From assembly GCA_028551475.1 (NCBI GenBank), contig CM052360.1, forward strand, positions 16,542,501 to 16,606,500: a stretch of DNA of 64,000 bases, written 5' to 3'. The notes beneath the pieces were generated by a model. The model had not been told where the DNA came from. It searched no databases and saw only the letters and a program-made list of their open reading frames with translations. This DNA is from Casuarina equisetifolia (Eukaryota > Streptophyta > Magnoliopsida > Fagales > Casuarinaceae). Of this stretch, positions 45,276 through 59,168 are shown one piece after another. Position 1 is the stretch's first letter. The number at the start of each line of letters is the position of its first letter. Position numbers and translations under genes: made by a program.

Positions 45276-46111
45276 AGACTCTCTATGCCCCCCCACCATC
45301 CCTTTTGCTCGTCTATTAGACTCCAATATCAGGGCCATCTCGCAATGTTTTCAACAAGGACACCATGAATCCCACCACTGGACTCCAATATTGTAGAAGA
45401 TAAATGTTAATGCTTTTCCCAGTGGCAGCCACCCAAGATGACCCCTTGAAACAAACTAATTTAAATCACTCTTGTGAGTGATGAGACAGTTTTGGATTTG
45501 TTGATCCAAACGAAAATCAGCATATACATGACAGGTTGATGGTGGTTTTCGGCCAAGTCTTCGCGGCTGTCTCATCATCAGAGTTGGTATATGGAATTTT
45601 GGTATATTCATAGTCCATTTAATCACGAAAGAACTTTCCCGAGTCTCGAGAAAATTTTCTGGAATTATTGAACGCATACTTGCTATTTAATTTTCTGATG
45701 GATGAAATGGCAACCAGTAGAATTTGGTACTTTGTTACCGCAGTTACTAACCTTTTTTCATGCCATTACTACGACAGCACGAGAAAACAAAGCAAAAGAG
45801 CCATAAATTTGTACACTAGCAGTCACAAATCTCCATACAACTGGCGGGTTCACTATATCACAAAAGAAACACAAACTCGAATGAAAATCACAATCTTGGT
45901 CGTTGAATTGTCTTCTGAACTAATAGACTGCAAGATACATGGTAAACCAGACATGCACGACCTACAGATGAACAGGGACATCGTTGAAACAAAACACTCA
46001 GTAATGATAGCACTGCCCAAATCTACAAAGTGGGTACGAAGTTGCAAAGACAGAACCCAATGTTCGACATATATCAACCAAATGAAGCAGAAACCCAGAT
46101 GAGCGTCCAGA

Positions 46112-49100
46112 TTACTTTGAAGATGAAGCAGTGTCTATTGACTTGTCACTTTCATGTCGCAGGCTGTTTGTTCTACTATAACGAGCCTTCGCTCCCTGAA
46201 AATAATGCAGAATTGATTGATTAGCAATGAATTACACAATAATAATGAGGGCTGAGATTTTTTTATCCAAGCTACCGCAACTATAGCAGATCTACCACTT
46301 ACTTGGAAGATTGTTCCCAGCTTTTTCAATGCTTTGGCCCGCAATCTAAGATCATCCTTGGGAACACTGGGGTCTTTCAAAACCTGCGACAAAAAGCAGA
46401 ATCAAAGATTCAGTTCTGAAAAATGAAACAGGAGACAAATTCTGTGAGTTCTCAAGCTCAAGTTTATTAGATCCTGTTGATCTAGTGGTTCCGATATAAG
46501 TTTTGCATGTTACATGTATGACTCAATGTCCCACAGGCATTGAGAATAGAATACATCTCACTAGCCAATTCCAAACAGAGTTTTAATTGTTGAACACATA
46601 TTTCTAACAGGTTAATCATATTTGGGGAAGTTTCCAGATAGGCAGTGAGGGCAGCGCAATAGATCCTGAACCTGTTTTCACCCGTGGGTGTTTGGGTGAT
46701 CTCAATCTTGCATCTACGGTCTGCTAAGGGTCTAGCTTCAAGAAGAAAAAAAAGTGGAGGGAGGAGTGGATGAGGTCAACCATCCTCTCCAGGAATATAT
46801 CTACGAACACAGCATCAAGTTAAAAGGATTTATCTTACTTCTCAAGAAAGGATATTATGAAACTTACTGCATCACAGACACGTGATAGTGTTCTCTCAAT
46901 ATCAACCACATTAATCTGCCAAAGGGAATTAAGCATCGCATCCTTCTTGTCTTCAATGGCTTTCACCAAGTTCTCTTCTCTGTTTACTCCTTCGTTAAGC
47001 TTCTTCAACTCATCCTGTATCTGTATCAATGACACGGCACCTACAGAGAGCAATAAACCAGTTGCGCTGATTAGGGAATTCAACAATGTCGAAGGACTTA
47101 AAGCCTGTATAGAAAACCTTGACAGCAGATAGACAGTACCTGAAGCTGCCATTACTTGGGATTTTATCTGGTGCCCTTTATCCCGAACCCATTCTGCTAA
47201 AAATGGTACCTTCATATATCGTTTGTCTTTTCCAAGTTCTCTTGCAGCTTTCCTTGTGTAAATATAACCAATAGTATGTAGCATAGCCTCACCAAAAGCT
47301 GATGACAGTGGCAAAAATAAGCAAGTAAATTACTGCAGGTGACAGAAATGTTCTAGCATTCAAGTAGGACCTTTCCTGCTCACACATTCATATTACAAGA
47401 ACTTTTTATTGAAAGGGCAGCAAGATTAATTTGCAAGACTAATCAAACCAGACCAGAGCAAATGATAAAACCAGATAAGCATATTGCAAGTATTGCATGC
47501 ATTCCTAAAGCAAAAATGCAAACCACTTCAAGTCATTGCTTATTTGGAAAATCAATTAGGCTCAGCACAGACCTCCCGCAAGGTAGGTAATTCATTCTGC
47601 TAATACAGTCAGCCACAAGACTCGGTAACGGCTTTGGGTAGAGGATGGGAAATAAATAACACTAAAAGAGCTAGCCAGATAATCTTGCTAATGGTATCCT
47701 TGGAAACTCGAAGTGTTCTAGTTCATCGGATTTAAATCCCTCTTATTTAGAATATTGTCTCTTCCAAAATAAAATAGCTTCTTCTCAGGTCATGCAGCAG
47801 AGTATTTACTTTCGTTATCTGCTCATCAATGTTCATTAATTGACCAACCGATTGACCTACTCCGAGCAAACTGGCCAACCAGATTGAAACGGAACTTACA
47901 ATATTCATCCATTGATTAACCCTTGACATTCTTTGACAAGCTAGTCAACTAAATCAGCTTTAACTTTTAATGTTGAGCAACTCGCAATCTAGAATGGAAT
48001 CACAAAATGTTAATATTCCTCAATCTTCAACTCACAAAGCTTGGGGCATCTTTTTATTGTTGGATAAATTTTCGTTGCCCACGTGGACTCAATTTGCACA
48101 ATGAACACTTAGAAAATAGATAAGCTTTGGCAAGAAAGAAAATCAAAGAAGAAAAGAAACTAAAAGTTTTTGAAGGCCAAATGGTTTATTTTACAGAAAA
48201 TACAGACTGATGCTCCAGGTTCTCTACTTATGATACACTGAACAAGAAACAACAGCCCATGGCAATGAATTTAAGATTTCAATCTATCTAAATATACCTG
48301 GGAAAACCTAAAGGATGGAATGAGGAAGAAAATCCAAAGCTATATGATCTGTAGTTGTGTGTAAAATGCATGCCTACTGTGGGAGGGGGAGCTGCTGATG
48401 CCATTCAGATATAACCCCAGGAACACATGAGAAGCTTCACATTCACGGGAAAATTTGCATAAGAAATTGTTTATTGATGAATAATCAAAAGTTTAAGAGT
48501 ATGGCCTGTTCAAGGGGTGATAATTTTAAATAAGGTCAAAAATGCCACATTTAATCTCATTAATCGCTTCGATGATCTTTCCTGTCTTAGTGATAGAGAC
48601 AGTTCTCAGTTACATCTGTCTTTAGTCAGTAGAACTTTTTGGGCAGCTGATGATCAAATATACTTTTCCTAAGGAAGATTTTCAAAGTGCAAAGTTCCAG
48701 ATTCCTACGATCTTTTAGTAATACAATATATCATACAGGTGATTAAGAACAGAAATTACCCACTTGTGAGAGGCGCTGAGCCTCTGAATTTGCCCATTTT
48801 GTGAATTCATCTACTCCATTTTCGACAAATGGTTGAAGACAATTTTTCAATATTTCTATCAGCTTTTCTTGCCTTTCCTTCTGCACTGCCTGTACATTAA
48901 GAAACAGGCAAGAGCTTCAGATAAGTGAACCACATCATCTTCTTGAGAGCAATAGTGCAAGAAGTATACAAGTATCTTCTCCTGGATTCTTTGCCTACGA
49001 ACAACAGGATCTTCTGATTCTTCTTCAATTTCAAGAGATGCCAAAGTAGCTAATGCTAGTTGCCCAATATACTCTTCGAAGTACTCACTTCCAAAAACCA

Positions 49101-51787
49101 TACCAAATACAGCTGAAGGATCCACCATGGTGTCCCTGGAAATGGAAAAACTAGTCAGTAGATTCTAAGTATTCTCACTTGAACCAAAAATAAACATGAC
49201 ACAGGGAGAGTGGAAGCCCAACACAGAACCCTGTCAGGGCACATATGAGAGGAAGTAGATATTTTAATACAGAAACCGGAAAAGTAAAAGCTTGCAGAAT
49301 CATGTCAGTACATAGTTTCTTCATATAACAAAGGAAAACATTTGTCAAGGAAGTGCAATAGAGTTATCATAAGAGCTGTAGCAGAGGCATTTGAGTTCAA
49401 AATTTCATTTCTAAGCAAGTAACCAAAGCAAATGCGATTGTTGTGGAAGAGTGAATGGTCTAAGCCAATGCTCCAGGCATCTTCCCAACAGAACTGCCAC
49501 TCTCCGCCCACCCCGAAATTAATCACCCTCCCCGCAGGGCCTTCCTTCCCCCTTCCCCCTTCCCCTTTCCTCTTAAATGCAAGAAGTTGGGAAAAACTTA
49601 CGATGGTACTCCTTCCTTTCCATGCTTGTCATATGCTTCACGCTTCCCAGGATCACTTAAAACTTGATAAGCCTCACCAAGTGCCTTCACATATAGTAGA
49701 ACCAAAATATAAGTACACAAGAAAAGAAGACAGTAACAAAAAAGACTCTGAAAGAGAAGCATTCTTTTTCATGGTAGATGCTTCTACATCATTTCAAAGA
49801 ATCAAAGTAACTTGAGAAAAATCAATGTGCATATATGAAGACAACATAGATTATGGTCAATACCATTGTTCTGGCCTAAAAATTCTCCAAAAGATGTTTT
49901 CTTTATTTTTAGAGGTTTAATGAAGGACAAAAATACAAGCGGAAACAAATTTTTGGGTTGATAAGAAATTTTCCCATATAGATGAAAATGGGATTAAGCG
50001 ATTTTCTACAACTAGACTTCCCTTCTTTTTCCTCACCTCCCCCTCTCCCAGAACTCCACACTACCTCTCATCGAAAAAAAGAAAAGCCCTGCTGTTTCCT
50101 TCCTCAGTGCCACTGGCTCCCACCTTTAACACACCTTACTCCTACCCCATCTAATCTCCTACCCTCCATATTGCTGTCTTCCCCATTTTCCACTTCTTCA
50201 CAGACGGGAAGGGGGAAAAAAAAATAAAAACCCCTATTCCTATTTTAGCTTCGCCCCCACAACCACCAACCCCAAGATTTTATTGTGACATTCCTTTTTA
50301 TTGTTATTACTTTTGAATTGGTTGGAGCAGCATTTGCCATTATCTAGTAATTCTGAACAATTTCTAATTGATTTCAGTTTTGTGCTAAGATATTTTTCAT
50401 ACTAACCAAACAAAGAAAGACATTTATAATATTCTTTTTAAGGTCTTACCACAATAGTAGGAAATCATTGATATTGTACAAAAATATGTTGAACGTATAA
50501 AATCTTAGTTGCTTAATTCACAATATATCCGGAGGACTTGGATTTTCATTTTGGGAATGCAAACTTGGGATAAATCACAATAAATCGAAATTACTCGGGG
50601 TTGATTTAGTAAAATTTTGATAAATATTTTTTGTTTTGAAGAGCTCTGAAAATGATAAAGTCGAACAATTTATATGATGGAAGCTAAATTTGAAAAGGAA
50701 TATTACACATATAGTTTAGCCAAAAAAAAAAAAAAAGAATTAAAATCTTCAAGAGATCCTTACCAAAAAAGAGGAGAGGTACTTCATTACGAAAACAAAA
50801 TAAAAATGATAATCCTTGGAAATGACTGCCTGCCAGTAACCACCACATTGTTGATCTAACATCCACAGCGGCCTACTATATGCAGTGGCCACGGACACCA
50901 TGGTCATTCAACAACTACACACCTCCAGTATTAATTTTTCTTTTCAATGTATCAAGCAAAACCTTTATCTTAAAAAAATTGTTCATGTGTTAAGTTATTT
51001 TGTAAGATATTATGTGTTTTAGTTTTTAGCAAATATTTTGTTAGTTTTTTTTTTCTTCAAAGAGTTTTTCAGTTGTTTCTAAAAATTTATCAGTGGAAGA
51101 TGCATATGTAAAAAAAAATAAAAAAATTAATTAACGAATATGAGAGAAAAAATTTCAATATTTAAAAGAAAAAAAACAAGTTTCCAAAACCTTGGCAAAA
51201 TAAGGCCTTTGATTTCCATTTTTGGCAACTGGTTTTATGACATTGTACTTCCCAAGATGAACTAGGTAACCACAGTGTGAACAAATATTAAGTTTCCTAA
51301 TTCAAGAATACTACATTCTTGCATCAATTTACAAAATCTGGAGGTATACCTGGAAATTTTCAGCAGCTTTCGGATCTCCAGGATTTTTGTCTGGGTGAAC
51401 GAGTCTTGCCTGCAAAGAACATTAGATGTTTTACAATCGTAGACATTACGACTAGTCCTTTTCTTCAAGATTCAAGGTAGCAGTTATAAAATCTCTCGGG
51501 GGGAAAGGAGAAGAGTGCCATAAACATTGTGCCTAAGCATAATCAATGATGTAGGATAATTCTTTTCATCTTCTTCTATCTTTTTCCTTCAAGAAAGAAA
51601 GAAAAAAAAAATAGAGCCACAATTTAAAAAAAAAAAAATCTCGCAGAATGTGGTCGTGGTAGCTAAAGTTATGGGTTGAATTTGAGGTAAAAAGGTTTAC
51701 CTTGACATAGTAAGCCCTCTTAATCTCAGCTGCAGTGGAGTCCACTTTGACGCCCAGTAGATCATAGAAGGCAGTGTCCTTCACCAT
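46112..51787 (-). CDS. J-protein of the DnaJ-X family (chaperone dnaJ 10-like)
   Basis: Predicted 340-residue Hsp70 co-chaperone. Nine exons (descending): 51787-51701, 51409-51350, 49684-49602, 49135-48970, 48889-48760, 47298-47140, 47040-46868, 46383-46303, 46195-46112, all GT-AG and in frame. The N-terminal J domain (1 to about 70) opens [13 protein letters not shown] and has the HPD tripeptide at 34-36 that stimulates Hsp70 ATP hydrolysis, followed by [12 protein letters not shown]. The rest is the DnaJ-X domain (about 120-320): [88 protein letters not shown]. There is no Gly/Phe region or zinc finger, so it is a class C J-protein. Length is close to the shorter Arabidopsis members (about 345; dnaJ 10 itself is about 398). 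Substrate unknown. Confidence 0.93.
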
Positions 51788-53367
51788 TGCTCTCGGATTA
51801 CAGCTTCCGGCAGCAGATCGACCAAAGCAACAGACTACCTGGTACCTGGTGCCAAACAAAACCTCGAGAAAACACAGCTGACAAAACGGATCACACGGTA
51901 CGACGGCGTGTTACCGATGGCGAGGCGGGGGGGTGTTCTTCGGGCTTATTACAGCGACATACGAAACAAATGGGAGGCCCTCACGGCTTTGGATCTCTGA
52001 TCCCGGCGAAGTTTCGCTACTGCAACACGTGTAGTCCAGGACTCTTCTGTCGGTTCAGTGAAGGTGACTTGTGAAGGCGACAAATACTGCCACTGTAAAA
52101 CCAAGATGTTCTGACGCCGTTATAAATCGAACGGCGTTCTAACAAACAGACTGCAGAAGGTCATAAAGTAGCGGTCAGAATCAAAATACTGGAATAAAAC
52201 ACAAGGAGAAAATGACAAAAAGGAAATCAGGGCATACGTAGCTTGATATTGAAACAGAAGTAAACAACAAAATAGTAAGCAGGATCACTTTAGTTTGCTG
52301 TAATCATACAACTAAAGAGGAAAGCCCATTTGCATTCTTGGGGCTCCCTTCAATTTGCTCTGAAGACAATGCAACTTATTTGAGAAAACCTGCTTCTTAT
52401 GCTTCACTATCTCAAGTGAGAATTTTTTTTTTCTAACTTATGTACCCATTCATGTATTTTCAAACTTAAAATTAAGATATTTTAAATAATATATACTTTT
52501 AACTGAGTTGGATGCTTGCATACAAATTTTGGGTTTTAGTTTTAACAATAAAATTGAAACTTTCAATCCAGTTTGATTCAACAAATTTGACTAAAACTAT
52601 TAGTTAAGAAAACATTTGGTTTTCTCTTAGCAGTCTTATTATTATTGCAGAATGGGCAAACAAATCTATTTGTCCATTCTCCTAAAATATTAATGTGGAA
52701 AATTTTGCGACTTTGAAACTCATAGAAGGCAATTATCTCTCGTAAGTTTACGAAGGTTAAAGCCTCATTGCAAACCCAAAAACTTGACGATTTCCTTCCT
52801 CGAGAAATTGAATCAATAGCCCGTCTTCCGGTAACGAATAACGAAATCTAGACTTTGAAGCTTGGAGTCAACATGATAGCTTGGTAGAATCCTAGGTAAT
52901 CGGTATATTATTTGGAGAGATCCTTGGACAAGTAATTGAACTAAAACCTGGTACACAATTCTAGGAAGTTCTATAAAACCAATTTACACGGAGGATGAAC
53001 ACTTATGAACTCAACCTCCCTTCTAAATTCTACATCTACAAACGGGAAATAAACTACTTCCATCTAATTGAAAACGCCTTAGTGTTTCGATCAAATTTTT
53101 TTTGACTGCTCGAAGGACTAGGACATGAGCATGAATTGTTTCGCACAACTATGTTTATGTCGTTTTTTTTTTCCCCCCTCTGAGAGTAACATTTTTCCTA
53201 AACCTTGGACCTTTGACATACGACTCAATCACTATTCTCAGTCGCCTAGTGAGCTTTCTTACCTAGAAGAACTCTCGAGGAGGCAAATTCTGACTCTTTC
53301 ACCTCCCAGGAGAGGGGTCTCGTCCTCAACCCAAAATGGGAAGAACGACCTAGAGAAATCCCAAGAA
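51788..53367. other. Intergenic region upstream of the J-protein gene
   Basis: Contains the J-protein leader and promoter; the first 300 bp are relatively GC-rich. From about 52300 to 53367 I see no gene or element. Confidence 0.5.
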
Positions 53368-53764
53368 TGATAGAAAATGCCGTGAAGAGAGTCTTGTATT
53401 CAACAAAAGATTGAGTAGTTACAAGCTTAATTTACAACCAGAGTTACACAGACTATATATTCAGTGGAGGAATTAAATGTCAACAGAGAGGGGCGTGGGC
53501 ATTCAAGCCGTCTATGTGCTCAAGGAGTTGGGTCCTATATAGAAATTTGAGAAGTCAATGTTGATCCACGTATGAGGGATCGAGAAGACGAAGAAATTAT
53601 GGTTGATTGACTTCTTTGTTCCTTTTCCACATTTGCATCCTTGGCATTCTAGCTGTAAATCTTGGGAAGCTGCTCCATTTAATCGAGCAGGGTGGACTTG
53701 AGTTGTAGTACAATGAGACTGCTGATGGTCACGCTAGGTCTTAAATGAATTTGGTTCATTTACA
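53368..53764 (-). repeat. Probable 3' LTR of the copia element
   Basis: Begins TGTAAATGAACC directly after the polypurine tract and contains a TATATA motif at about 53455-53460. The end is placed at CTATCA (53368) because LTRs end in CA. About 397 bp. The start is well supported by the purine tract; the end is a guess without a second LTR to compare. Confidence 0.5.
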
Positions 53765-53879
53765 TTCCCCTGCAAACTTAAGATTAGAAGACCGAGTTTG
53801 GAACATAAAGACAAAAAGTGCAGAGGTTAAGTGGCTTGGTAAAAATATTTATCAACTATGCTTGTGTAGGAACATTACT

Positions 53880-55637
53880 TGTTGTAAGAACACTAGATAC
53901 TACTGATAACTCTATTTTATATAGAGTTATTTTGTTTATTTTAGGTAATATTTAATATATTTTTTATTAAATTATATTTATATTTAATTATGTTTTGTTA
54001 TTTTATTCAATAAACTCAAAATAGAAGAAAAATAATAATAAATCATGTAAAATTAATATTTATCATTTATTTATGAAGCACATGAGAAGCAAGGAGAAGA
54101 AATAGACGGAAAAAGAAGCAAAAGAGGAAACATGTGAATTATCATGGAAAAAGAAAGAAAATGACAAAAAAAAAAAAGAAAGTCAAAGGAAGAAAGGAAA
54201 GTCGTGACCTACTGGGTTTTGGAAGCGGATTAACAAAAGAGAGGAGGGTCGTGTATTGACGGCGGTGAATAATCGGGTAGAGAGAACGGGTTTTGAGCTT
54301 AGAGAAACCGAAAAAGAGGGAGAGCAGAGAGGCGGCAGGGGACCTCGCCAGAGGTCAAAGGCGACGCGCTACAACGTGCGTCTCAGGCATAGGACCCGGC
54401 GGTCGTGCGACAGTAGACCACCGGCGTTCTTTTCTGGCGAGAAACCCAAAACCTCTTTTCTTCGACGATCTGTGCATAGCCCGTAGCCCGATGAGATCTG
54501 AGCGATTCCGGCCATCTAAGGGAGTTTCCGACCTGTTCTGTGCAGTTTCTGGTGGTTTTTCGGCGAAGAACGGCGAACGCCGTCTGAACCTCTATCGCTA
54601 GATCTACGCACTTCTGGTGCTATTTTGAGTAAAATCTCGGCAGATCGGAACTCCAGACATCTCGATCTACCTTTCTGGAAGTTTCTGTGAAGACCGGCGG
54701 CGGACGACGGCGGCGCGTGTCACCGGTGCGTAGAGGCGCGTGTGAAAGCGCGTGAAGGCACGTTTTGAGTCATTTTTCTTCCGTTCTTCAGACAGCTTCT
54801 TCTTCACCCTGTGATATGCAAATTTGTACAATTTATTTTGTGATTTGAAGACATTTGGTGACAGCTTTAATGTTTTTAAATTCCATAATGCTTTGTTTAC
54901 GTTTTTGCACTGATTTAGGTTCTTTAAATATGTTGTTTTAGTTTAATATGTTAGAGCTACGATGGAACTTAATTATAATGTATGAATGTTATGATTATTT
55001 ACGTTTTGTGAGATATTTTATGAATGTGAAGTTGCATATTACGGAGTTTAATGCTTTTAGGTGATTAGCTACCACCTAGATGACTTGATTTGTATGTTAG
55101 AGACCCACAGGAAATAACATGCAGTTGCTTCTTGTAATATGCAACCATAGATTAATATGGATAGACATATACCATGTTATTTGTGTGGCTTTTGGTGATA
55201 AGATGATCGAAAGATTTATTGTAAACCAGGAATATTCACAGATCCTAATGCATTTGGTTTGTTTCAATTCACATATAGAGATATAGTGAATTAATGAACT
55301 AAATAAGTTTGCTATACCTAGACATAGGATAGTAAATAAATTAAGAAATTCCGTCATCACATAAGTAGAATTAATCTTGCTAGCATGGATAATCGACATT
55401 TGTACCTAGTAATTAGATGAAATCGGATGCTCTAACATCTTTCGTTTGTCAAGTTTAGATTAGATTTAGTTATTAAATTCACAATTTACCATTTCGGTTG
55501 GTTAGATAAATTCTAGGAGTTGTTCACCATTAGTAATTAATTAGTTTAGTAAACACCAGTCTTCGTGGGACGATATCTGTACTCATCATTATATTACTTG
55601 TTTGACATGTACACTTGCATTTAAATTTCACCGAACA
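53880..55637. mobile_element. 1.76-kb insert inside copia RNase H, possible solo LTR
   Basis: The copia frame is cut here: one side reads VPTQA..NIFTKPL and the other YHLIKEKVV. The inserted DNA starts TGTTGTAAG and ends CCGAACA (TGTT...AACA inverted ends), with only ACT matching on both sides. It has AT-rich ends, a GC- and CpG-rich core at about 54,210-54,760, and a stretch near 55,565-55,620 (CTTCGTGGGACGATA) like those near the end of large plant LTRs. No coding domain was found. A solo LTR or non-autonomous element fits best, but a clear target duplication is missing. Confidence 0.55.
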
Positions 55638-57591
55638 ACTACCTTTTCTTTGATGAGATGGTAACCCACCTTGACGTGTTTTGAGCAACCATGAATGATT
55701 GGCTTGGTAATGAGGTGAAGTGTGGACAAATTGTTACAATATAATTTAATATAATGAAGTTGTGGGCTGTTTAGATCTTTAAGAAGAATGAAGATCCATA
55801 TTGCTTTTGCACTTGTAGATGCTAGAGCACAGTACTTAGCCTTAACAGATGACCTAGATATACTAGGTTGTCTTATGCACTCCAAGAAACACAATTTGCT
55901 CCTAAAACAAAATAGAAACCTATAGTAGACTTGCATGTAATGGAACGTTTAGCCTAATTTGCATCACTAAAACTATAAAGGTTTAAGGTACTCTTAGAGT
56001 GTATCTTGAGGCCTTGTGTGTAGTGCTATGCAAATAATGTAGTAGTTGTTTAAGGTTATGAAAATCCTGAAGAGTAGGCTTCTACATAAATTGGCAAAGA
56101 AAATTAATAGAGTATTGTAAATCTAGTCATATCAAAGTGAGATTCTACAAAAAGCCAACTATACCTCAATAGTAACTGGATTTCTCATATGGAAAGTCTA
56201 CATCCTTAAGCTTTGGTGGCTTTGTTGCCATAGGTGTTGTAATACACTTACAAGCCTACATCTTAATACAATGCAATAGGTTGGATGTATACTATAGCTT
56301 TAGAACATAAATAGTCCCTCACTATGTTCCACATGAACACCTAAGAAATGAAGAGCCTTTAAATGCTTCAACAAAAATTCTTCATCAAGGAGAGTGATGA
56401 ATTGATTAAAAGTAGGTGGTGAGCTCCTATTGAGAATTAGATCATTAACATACAAAAGAATCCACATATAAATCTCATCTATGTCATATAAGAACAAAAA
56501 GGAATCATAGCCTGAACTAAAAAAATCTATATGCCATACAAAACTTAAAGAATCTATCATATCATACCTTGAAAGCTTGCTAAAGACCATAACAAACACA
56601 CTAAGGATGGGTTGGATTAATGAACCTTTGTAAATAAGTCATGTAGACTAGTTTAATAAGAAAATGTGTAGGAATGCATTGCTTACATCAAATTGATGAA
56701 GAGGCCAAAATCAAACAATAACAATGGCTAGGACTAACCAAATTGTTGTTTGCTGGATTACAAGATTGAATGTTTCTAAGAAGTCCACTTCTTCCTCCTA
56801 ACTAAATCTTTTGCAACTAGTCAAGCCTTCAATATGTTTAATCTCCCATTTGGTTTTTTCTTGGACTTAAAAACTCATTTGCATCCCATTTTATTCATGG
56901 ATGGATGTGGTGGAAATAAAGTCCAAGTTTGATTATTGTCTAAAAAATAATTTCTTCCTTTCTTGTCATAAACCATCTTGGATGGGTTAAGTTCTTTCAG
57001 TGTCGTGGGAATGGAGCATATTTAGGATTTAGCTTTCTAACTCCAAATTGACTTTGTACTTGCATTGGATGGGTGTGAAGACTTTGGTTAGGTGACACAT
57101 CATGAGGTCTCAAAATTAGAGTAGGATTGTCGTTGTAGGATAAACCTACATTAGATTGCAATGGTGAAGGATTAATTACAACAATTGAAAGTTGTGGCTT
57201 GTGAAGATGAAAACCTTCACCAATTGTTGTGGAGACTAGAGCTAGAGGATTGGCTTAAGAGAAAGTAGTTAATGAAAGACACTCCATGCGGTAACGACGT
57301 GAAAATGTAGGATGATCTATGGGTTAGGTATTCAAAAACATGTTGCCATAAACTCCCTTGCCATTATAAGCTTGATTATTGCTAGACTAGCTTGGATTAG
57401 GTAAGTAAGATAGGCTAACTATAGGAGAGAATGTTACAATGTGTTGCTACTTAAGTGAATTCACAATGGACTCAACCTTTAGGGTGACAATTGGACTTTG
57501 ATTAGTCGACAAGAGAGGTGTTAATGAGTTGAGTAAAAGAAAAAACAACTTGGTTGAAAACCATGTGCCTTGAGTTTATGACTTTGCTAGT

Positions 57592-57862
57592 GGGTATGTG
57601 AAGACAACAATTACCCTTATGAATTGAATTGTAATTAAGAAGAGAACACTATAATAACTTGGGTTACAACTTGTCTTTCACAGTATCTCGCAAACATGAA
57701 TAGCAGGCATAACCAAATGACTTTTCCATTGGGTATGTGAAGAAAATGTTTATCCTTGTAAGTTGAATTGAAATTAAGAAAAGCACATTATAATGACTTG
57801 GGTTACAACTTGTCTTTCATAGTATTTTGCAAACATGAATAGAAGGCACAACCAAATGTTTA
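57592..57862. repeat. 139-bp tandem duplication within the copia element
   Basis: GGGTATGTGAAG at 57592 recurs at 57731, and ACTTGGGTTACAACTTGTCT and GCAAACATGAATAG recur with the same 139-bp spacing. The two copies differ by scattered substitutions. Confidence 0.85.
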
Positions 57863-59168
57863 TGGAAAGGAGTAATCAAGATGTTGTTGGTAAAGGCATT
57901 CATATAGAGAATTGTTACTCAAAGTCAGTTGATAAGAAAAACTATAGTATTGAATGCTTTTATCCAATATTTCTATGGAATACTAGCTTGATTCTTCATA
58001 GCTTGCTCAAGTTCAACTATATGTCTATGTTTTTTTTTTTTTTTTTTTGCAATATATCATTCTATTGTAGAGTGTAGAGACATGAAAAACATTGAATAAT
58101 CCCATGGGCTTTTAGATTAGTTGAAAATTCCCAACTTTTCTGTCCACCATTGACACTTTGAAAAGTTTTAATGGAAGCTCCAAATTGTTTTTCAACCATA
58201 TTCTTAAAATGAACAAAAACATGGCACAAATCTGATTTATTCTTCAAAAGGTAAATCTAGTTGAACTTACTACATTCGTTAATGAAAGAGACATAGTACT
58301 AAAATTCCTAAACTGAATGTGGGGGCACTAGGTCCCACAAGTTGCTATGTAGTCGTTTTAGTGGGACTACGCTTCAAGTTTGTGTGGAAACAAAAGATAA
58401 GTGCACACTCTCACTTACTAAACAACTACCGCAAGGGATAGGGTTACATGGGTAATATGAAGTTAATCATAAGATTGACAGCAAATTCTTAGTTCTTTCA
58501 GGTGGGGTCAACATAGAGTTAGAGGTATCTTTCCTTTACCAAGGGTTGAGGACCTAGTGTATGTGATAGGTAATCTAGTTCCATTCCTAACTAGAATGTT
58601 ATCTATGCCAAAATGGGGTTCAAAATGTTCTAACATACCTTCTGAGTCAACGATGTGCATAAACGCATTTGAATTTGCTACCCAGTCTTCCTTCACTAGG
58701 TTTGTGACACAATGAGTAGCTAAGGCATGAGGGATGTCCTTTGATGAGTAACTTTGGTCGAACCTAGAGTGTAGAAAATAGTGGTTTTACATAAGTTTGC
58801 ATAACCTTTGTTTGTCTTAAACACCAAATTCACACCCATTACATTTTTGACCATCTCATATATGATGTGGTAGCTAGGGTTTTTGTTTTGCCATGTTTGC
58901 ATAGATCGAAGAAATGAAAAGACATTACTCAACTGTTAAAAGAGTACATAGACTATAAAAATCTTCATGATGTCCCCCACCTTGCCTAGCTCGCTGTTTA
59001 GCAAGAGGGTCTCTACATCCATGTATCGAGTGTAAATTACCTCTGCATTCAAAAGATAATTAAAAAAGAATCAAATTTATGAAAAGGTGGTCTAGCATGA
59101 AGAAATTTCCATACGTTTGCCACATATCAAACTTTTGTTAATACTTCTTCTATGTGCACTAATCTTCA

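Larger units (their letters stand above)
43309..46111. other. Intergenic region with short tandem repeats
   Basis: CIF-like promoter at the left and the 3' flank of the J-protein gene at the right. No gene recognised. Two small tandem repeats are listed separately. A SINE-like box near 43775-43800 was too weak to call. Confidence 0.5.
53368..58950 (-). mobile_element. 5'-truncated, decayed Ty1/copia retrotransposon
   Basis: On the minus strand the remains run in copia order: a pre-integrase/protease-like region (about 58,932-58,508); integrase with SDLCHVFVHFKNMVEKQF (about 58,250); reverse transcriptase (about 56,960-56,300) with YVNDLIL in place of YVDDMIL; RNase H (about 55,930-55,638) with SRSSVKAKYCAL and SKHVKVGYHLIKEKV; and, after an insert, the end of Pol (VPTQA.LINIFTKPL, then SKLGLLILSLQGNV). 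A purine tract GCAGGGGAA (53773-53765) precedes the 3' LTR. Stops and frameshifts are frequent, so it is not active. No matching 5' LTR was seen, so the 5' end is missing or has diverged. The left limit follows the proposed LTR end. Confidence 0.85.

Noticed and set aside
54256-54601. Arg-rich open frames in the GC-rich insert
   Set aside because: Frames are long because GC-rich DNA has few stops; no domain and no start context.
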